DNA of 47,197 bases from Terrisporobacter othiniensis (lineage in GTDB: Bacteria > Bacillota > Clostridia > Peptostreptococcales > Peptostreptococcaceae), in NCBI RefSeq assembly GCF_000808015.1, contig NZ_JWHR01000003.1:1-47197 (forward strand), given 5' to 3'. How positions within the stretch are numbered: position 1 is the first letter of the stretch; the number at the start of each line of letters is the position of its first letter. The position numbers and the translations under genes are program-made. The notes under the pieces are model-generated. The model was not told the DNA's origin. It worked only from the letters and a program-made list of their open reading frames with translations, and did not search any database. Positions 43,781 through 47,197 of this stretch are shown piece by piece.

Positions 43781-44425
43781 ATGAATAATAAATTTGTTTT
43801 ATCATATAGTGGTGGAAAAGATTGCATGCTAGCTTTATATAGAAAAATACAGGAGGGATGTATTCCAGTGGCACTTTTGACTACTGTGAAAAAGTCAGCT
43901 TCTGAAACTTGGACTCATGGATTAAGCTATGACCTACTTGAACAAGTTAGTAAAAGTTTGGAACTTCCTATAATTTATGCAGAGTGTGATGCATCAGAAT
44001 ATGAAGATAAGTTTGAAGAAAAACTTAAAGAGGCAAAGGAAATGGGCGCTACCTCAGTAGTATATGGGGATATAGATATTCCACTACATCAACAATGGGG
44101 AATAGACAGAGCAAATAATGCAGGGCTAAACTATGAATTTCCTTTGTGGCAAGAAGATAGAGAAAAACTAGTTCATGAAGTGATAGATAATGGGTTTAAG
44201 GCTATAATTAAAAAAGTTAACTTAGATTGTATGAGTGGAGATTTCTTAGGAAAAACACTAACAAAAGAGTTGATTGAAAAAATTAAAGGTACTGGTTCTG
44301 ATGCTTGTGGCGAAAATGGAGAATACCATACATTTGTAGTAGATGGGCCAATATTTAATTATAAGATAGAAACTAAACAGGATGATTTTAAAACGGAAGA
44401 TAATTATAGATTTTCAATTATGTAG
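43781..44425 (+). CDS. Dph6-related ATP-PP-loop protein (diphthine-ammonia ligase family)
   Basis: 214 aa. N-terminal ATP-binding PP-loop LSYSGGKDCMLALYR, EMGATSVVYGDIDIPLHQQWGIDRANNAGL, FPLWQEDREKLVHEVI, and C-terminal ACGENGEYHTFVVDGPIF, which define the Dph6/MJ0570 (DUF71) family. ATG at 43781 follows GGAGG; the TTG at 43766 overlaps it. Bacteria lack diphthamide, so the eukaryotic function cannot apply. Position as last gene of the cobalamin operon suggests an amidation or adenylation step tied to cobalamin metabolism. This is a contextual inference only. Confidence 0.85.
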   Translation: MNNKFVLSYSGGKDCMLALYRKIQEGCIPVALLTTVKKSASETWTHGLSYDLLEQVSKSLELPIIYAECDASEYEDKFEEKLKEAKEMGATSVVYGDIDIPLHQQWGIDRANNAGLNYEFPLWQEDREKLVHEVIDNGFKAIIKKVNLDCMSGDFLGKTLTKELIEKIKGTGSDACGENGEYHTFVVDGPIFNYKIETKQDDFKTEDNYRFSIM

Positions 44426-44440
44426 AAATAAATATAAATA

Positions 44441-44493
44441 AAAAATACCTTAATGAAGTTTTGCAAATTAAACTTTTTTAAGGTATTTTTATA
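44441..44493 (+). terminator. Strong terminator ending the cobalamin operon
   Basis: Outer stem AAAAATACCTTAA/TTAAGGTATTTTT (13 bp, perfect) plus an inner stem AAGTTT/AAACTT, then a T-rich run. The broken sirC begins within a few bases of its 3' end. Confidence 0.9.
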
Positions 44494-45007
44494 TATTACT
44501 TATAGAAAGTGTATTAATTTCTTAGCTTTCAATAAAAAAGTAAGAGTAATCAGCAAAGATTTCATAGAAGAATTTGAGGGTTTAAAAGATTGCATAGATA
44601 CTATAAAAGATAATTACGATGAAAAGTATATAAAAGATGCATTTGTGGTTGTGGCAGCTACTAATAATGAAGATGTAAATAGAGAAATAGGTCTTTATTG
44701 TAGAGAACACGGGAAATTAGTAAATGTTGTTGATAATGCTAATTTATCTAACTTTACAGTGCCATCTTTTGTAAAGAGAGGGGATTTACTATTAAGTGTA
44801 TCTACAGGAGGAAAAAGTCCATCTTTATCAAGTAAAATTAGAAAAGACTTGGAAGAAGTTTATGATGAAAGTTATGAAGAGTATGTTAGTCTACTTGGTG
44901 AGGCTAGAAAAAATATAATCAAAAACACAGAAGATGTTAAAGAGAGAAGGAATAAATTAAATGCACTTTTGAATTTTAGCTTTGATGAGCTTAGACAAAT
45001 AAAATAG
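44494..45007 (+). pseudogene. N-terminally truncated precorrin-2 dehydrogenase (SirC/CysG-N type)
   Basis: The reading frame carries most of a precorrin-2 dehydrogenase/sirohydrochlorin synthase: YRKCINFLAFNKKVRVISKDF, VVAATNNEDVNREIGLYCREHGKLVNVVDNANLSNFTVPSFVKRGDLLLSVSTGGKSPSLSSKIRKDLE (in parts) and a helical C-terminus. Intact members begin with about 25 more residues including the NAD-binding GGGxVAxRK loop. Only the YRK end of that loop is left, joined directly to the upstream terminator. The frame remains open back to an ATG at 44453, but that codon lies inside the terminator hairpin and has no ribosome site. I call it a 5'-truncated remnant. It might still produce a protein from an internal start, without NAD binding. 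The next gene follows after 11 bp. Confidence 0.78.
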
Positions 45008-45018
45008 GGGGATTTATT

Positions 45019-45672
45019 ATGGACAAAAAAATCATTAATATTTTAAATGGTCAATTAATGTATGATTATTTTCAAAGAAATAATATTGTTACAGATGGAA
45101 TTAATATCCCATTTAATGAGGCAATGTGCATTGGGGAGGTTAGTGAAGATATATTTTCGGATGACTTTATAAATAAAAGATGTAATATTCATAAAGTATC
45201 TTTGGATAAGTATAGAGAAATAACCTTAAATAATTTAAGCCCTCTTATAAAATTAGATTTTGATAAGGTTATATTATGGTTTGATGATGATATGTTTTGC
45301 CAAATTAACTTATTAATTTTATTAGCATATCTTGATTATTCAGGTTTTAAGGGAGATGTACTTTTTAATTTAGTAGGAAATGAATTTAAATTATTAGATA
45401 CTTACAATATTTATGTTGAGGGATATTATGAAATATATATAAGAGTTATGATTAATAAGAAAGAAGTTATAGATGTAAAAATAGATACTTTAAAAGAAGG
45501 TATTAGACTTTATTTGGAATTTTCTAAGAGTGAAAATGAGATTATAACTTATATAAAAAATCACAAAAATGATGATACAGATATTTTATTAAATAAATTA
45601 TTTAATACATTTTCAAAATATGGACTTGGAGACACTCAGTATATTGATATGATTAATAAAATAAATTATTAA
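45019..45672 (+). CDS. DUF1835-like protein of unknown function
   Basis: 217 aa, no signal peptide or membrane helix. The N-terminal region INILNGQLMYDYFQ with NIPFNEAMCIGEVS, and later KVILWFDDDMFCQINLLILLAYLDY, resembles the DUF1835 pattern (a conserved W/D/FCQ-NL core), a family of uncharacterised cytoplasmic proteins. Similarity is by eye and moderate. A GGGGG ribosome site precedes the ATG. It follows the sirC remnant by 11 bp and may once have shared its transcript. No function can be assigned. Confidence 0.6.
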   Translation: MDKKIINILNGQLMYDYFQRNNIVTDGINIPFNEAMCIGEVSEDIFSDDFINKRCNIHKVSLDKYREITLNNLSPLIKLDFDKVILWFDDDMFCQINLLILLAYLDYSGFKGDVLFNLVGNEFKLLDTYNIYVEGYYEIYIRVMINKKEVIDVKIDTLKEGIRLYLEFSKSENEIITYIKNHKNDDTDILLNKLFNTFSKYGLGDTQYIDMINKINY

Positions 45673-45768
45673 GATTGCTATAACTGACAATTAAATTAAA
45701 AATACAAGTATAAATACTCCTTAAAAATGAAAACTAATTTTAGTAAGATTTTATAGGAGGTAAGATAG

Positions 45769-46257
45769 ATGAAGGTAACATTTCAAGGAAATCCATTAAC
45801 ATTAAAAGGAACACAGGTAAAAGTAGGAGATACTGCTCCCGATTTCACGGTAGTAGATAATGATTTAAATCCATTTAAACTTAGTAATACAAAAGGAAAA
45901 AGAGTATTTTTAACAGTACCATCTTTAGATACACCAGTATGTGATACTGAGGTTAGAAAATTTAATCAAGAAGCGGTAAAATTAGGTGAAAATGTAACTA
46001 TATATACAATTTCTATGGATTTACCATTTGCTCAAGGTAGATGGTGTGGTGGAGCTGGAATAGATAGAGTGAAAACTTTATCAGACTACAAAGACAGAGA
46101 GTTTGGTGATAATTATGGAGTATACATAAATGAACTTGGGCTTTTATCTAGAGCGGTTTTTGTAGTAGATGAAAATAACAAAGTTGTATATGTTGAATAC
46201 TTAGATGAAATTACAGATGAGCCAAATTACGAAAAAGCATTAGAAGCTTTAAAATAA
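45769..46257 (+). CDS. tpx: Thiol peroxidase (atypical 2-Cys peroxiredoxin)
   Basis: 162 aa. VTFQGNPLTLKGTQVKVGDTAPDF (in part) at the start, peroxidatic Cys in SLDTPVCDTEVRKF, and resolving Cys in FAQGRWCGGAGI, as in Tpx. Reduces H2O2 and organic peroxides using thioredoxin. TAGGAGG ribosome site. Monocistronic. Complements the desulfoferrodoxin at 13 kb as oxidative-stress defence. Its terminator overlaps the end of the convergent FUSC gene. Confidence 0.96.
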   Translation: MKVTFQGNPLTLKGTQVKVGDTAPDFTVVDNDLNPFKLSNTKGKRVFLTVPSLDTPVCDTEVRKFNQEAVKLGENVTIYTISMDLPFAQGRWCGGAGIDRVKTLSDYKDREFGDNYGVYINELGLLSRAVFVVDENNKVVYVEYLDEITDEPNYEKALEALK

Positions 46258-46262
46258 AATTG

Positions 46263-46308
46263 AAATAATCCAGAATAAGCATTAATCTTTCTCTGGATTA
46301 TTTTTTTC
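46263..46308. terminator. Terminator between tpx and the FUSC gene
   Basis: AAATAATCCAGA...TCTGGATTATTT then T tract. The 3' arm lies in the last codons of the convergent FUSC gene, so coding sequence is part of the hairpin. Confidence 0.8.
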
Positions 46309-47106
46309 TTGTTTATATTGAGACAAAAGATTTAATATACTTTTTTTATGATAATTATATATGTTTTCATTGAAAATCGTATCCATAGAACAAACTCTTT
46401 TTTCTATTAGATATAATCCGTGTATATGATGAATTAATTGCTCGCAAATATCAAAACTATGATATAAATCACTTAAATTATAAGTTTCATTGGAATAAGG
46501 TATTTCATCGACTAACTGATTATAGTATTCTTGTAAATCTGAGTATCTACTATTGAGCTTAGTATAAGATGAAGAAAAATCTTTGTTCTTAATCATAGAG
46601 TAAATAATACTTAAGCAATCTTTAGAAGCGGAGTTAAAAGAGACTAATAAATATTCTGTATATTTAGTTCGACTTACAGAATAATTAACTATTAATGCAA
46701 TTACAACACCGACAAGAGTATCAATAGTTCTCATAATAGAATAATTTAATGCGTGATTATCACCAACACCTAAACAAATGGATATAAAGGTTACAGACGC
46801 AATAGCTGAGGCATCAGAAATTTTTAATATGTTGCAAAGATGAATAATTATAATAACTCCTAAAGTTGCAGTAATAATATTTTCCCTTAAAAAAAATGTA
46901 GATAAATAACCAATTATACCACCAAGTAAAGTACCTAAAATTCTTGACCAAGAAACCTCAAAGGAGTCCTTCATAGTATTTCTTATAGAAAATATACAGA
47001 CAGATACTGTATAAACTGGTGTTTCAACTATGCCTAAATACCCAGCTAAAGTAGCAAAGAAAACAGCAATACCAGTTTTGATATTTCTCATTCCAATTTT
47101 TTTCAT
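46282..47106 (-). CDS. FUSC / aromatic acid exporter family membrane protein
   Basis: 274 aa. N-terminal half: six short hydrophobic segments with KTGIAVFFATLAGYLG, SRILGTLLGGIIGYL and TIDTLVGVVIALIVNY, the ArAE_1/FUSC pattern (half-size exporter like Bacillus YqjA). Cytoplasmic C-terminal half (about 150-274) is helical and charged with no named domain. AAGGAAGGA ribosome site upstream of the ATG. The upstream 91 bp at the window edge look like a promoter region. Substrate unknown. Confidence 0.82.
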   Translation of the reverse strand: MKKIGMRNIKTGIAVFFATLAGYLGIVETPVYTVSVCIFSIRNTMKDSFEVSWSRILGTLLGGIIGYLSTFFLRENIITATLGVIIIIHLCNILKISDASAIASVTFISICLGVGDNHALNYSIMRTIDTLVGVVIALIVNYSVSRTKYTEYLLVSFNSASKDCLSIIYSMIKNKDFSSSYTKLNSRYSDLQEYYNQLVDEIPYSNETYNLSDLYHSFDICEQLIHHIHGLYLIEKRVCSMDTIFNENIYNYHKKSILNLLSQYKQEKNNPEKD

Positions 47107-47197
47107 AGAAAGTCCTTCCTTATGATATTAGATAGTTAGTTGGTATTATTATTTGTATTTTTATAATAATTTATATAAAATTATAAAGAATAATAGG

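Overview
The window looks like a chromosome segment of a low-GC, anaerobic Firmicute. The AT-rich codon use, clostridial-type short NadB, anaerobic (cobalt-early) corrin pathway, superoxide reductase, and gene content and order suggest class Clostridia, probably Peptostreptococcaceae (Clostridioides/Paraclostridium/Paeniclostridium-like). The genus is an inference. I saw no rRNA, tRNA, CRISPR array, phage or transposase gene.

Layout. 1-4.3 kb: asparagine synthase asnB, a DHA2-type MFS exporter and a YdcF-like DUF218 protein. 4.3-8.3 kb: de novo NAD operon nadA-nadB-nadC (minus strand), divergent from its probable repressor niaR, with a 48-bp perfect palindrome over the nadA promoter. 8.3-11.9 kb: a LytS/LytTR two-component system followed by cstA, the pyruvate/peptide transporter type it probably controls. 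12.1-15.8 kb: an HD-domain phosphohydrolase, desulfoferrodoxin, and a PadR-DUF1700-DUF4097 module. 15.9-22.7 kb: a large beta-helix lipoprotein, an unknown membrane protein, an OmpR-type two-component system, DUF4956 and a VTC-type polyphosphate polymerase-domain protein. The lipoprotein and the VTC operon share a TTTAAG-N5-TTTAAG operator, so I read them as one regulon.

22.8-44.5 kb: a near-complete anaerobic cobalamin locus. A first cobalamin riboswitch precedes the cobalt ECF transporter cbiMNQO. A second precedes a very long operon: cbiP, cbiA, cbiB, cobD, pduX-like, cbiC, cbiD, cbiE, cbiT, cbiF, cbiG, cbiH, cbiJ, cbiK, cbiL, hemC, cobA-hemD fusion, hemB and a Dph6-like ATPase, closed by a strong terminator. 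Together these cover cobalt uptake, 5-aminolevulinate to uroporphyrinogen III to precorrin-2, cobalt insertion, ring contraction and methylation, a,c-diamide and cobyric acid formation, and aminopropanol-arm attachment. HemA/HemL, the cobalamin adenosyltransferase and nucleotide-loop genes (cobU, cobS, cobT) are not here. The expected precorrin-2 dehydrogenase (sirC) survives only as a copy lacking its NAD-binding N-terminus, directly after the terminator. 45-47 kb: a DUF1835-like protein, thiol peroxidase tpx and a FUSC-family membrane protein.

The most unusual feature is a family of roughly 100-bp structured repeats with four copies between 21 and 28.3 kb. All lie between genes in or beside the B12 locus. 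One sits inside the variable arm of the first cobalamin riboswitch aptamer, leaving the conserved core intact.
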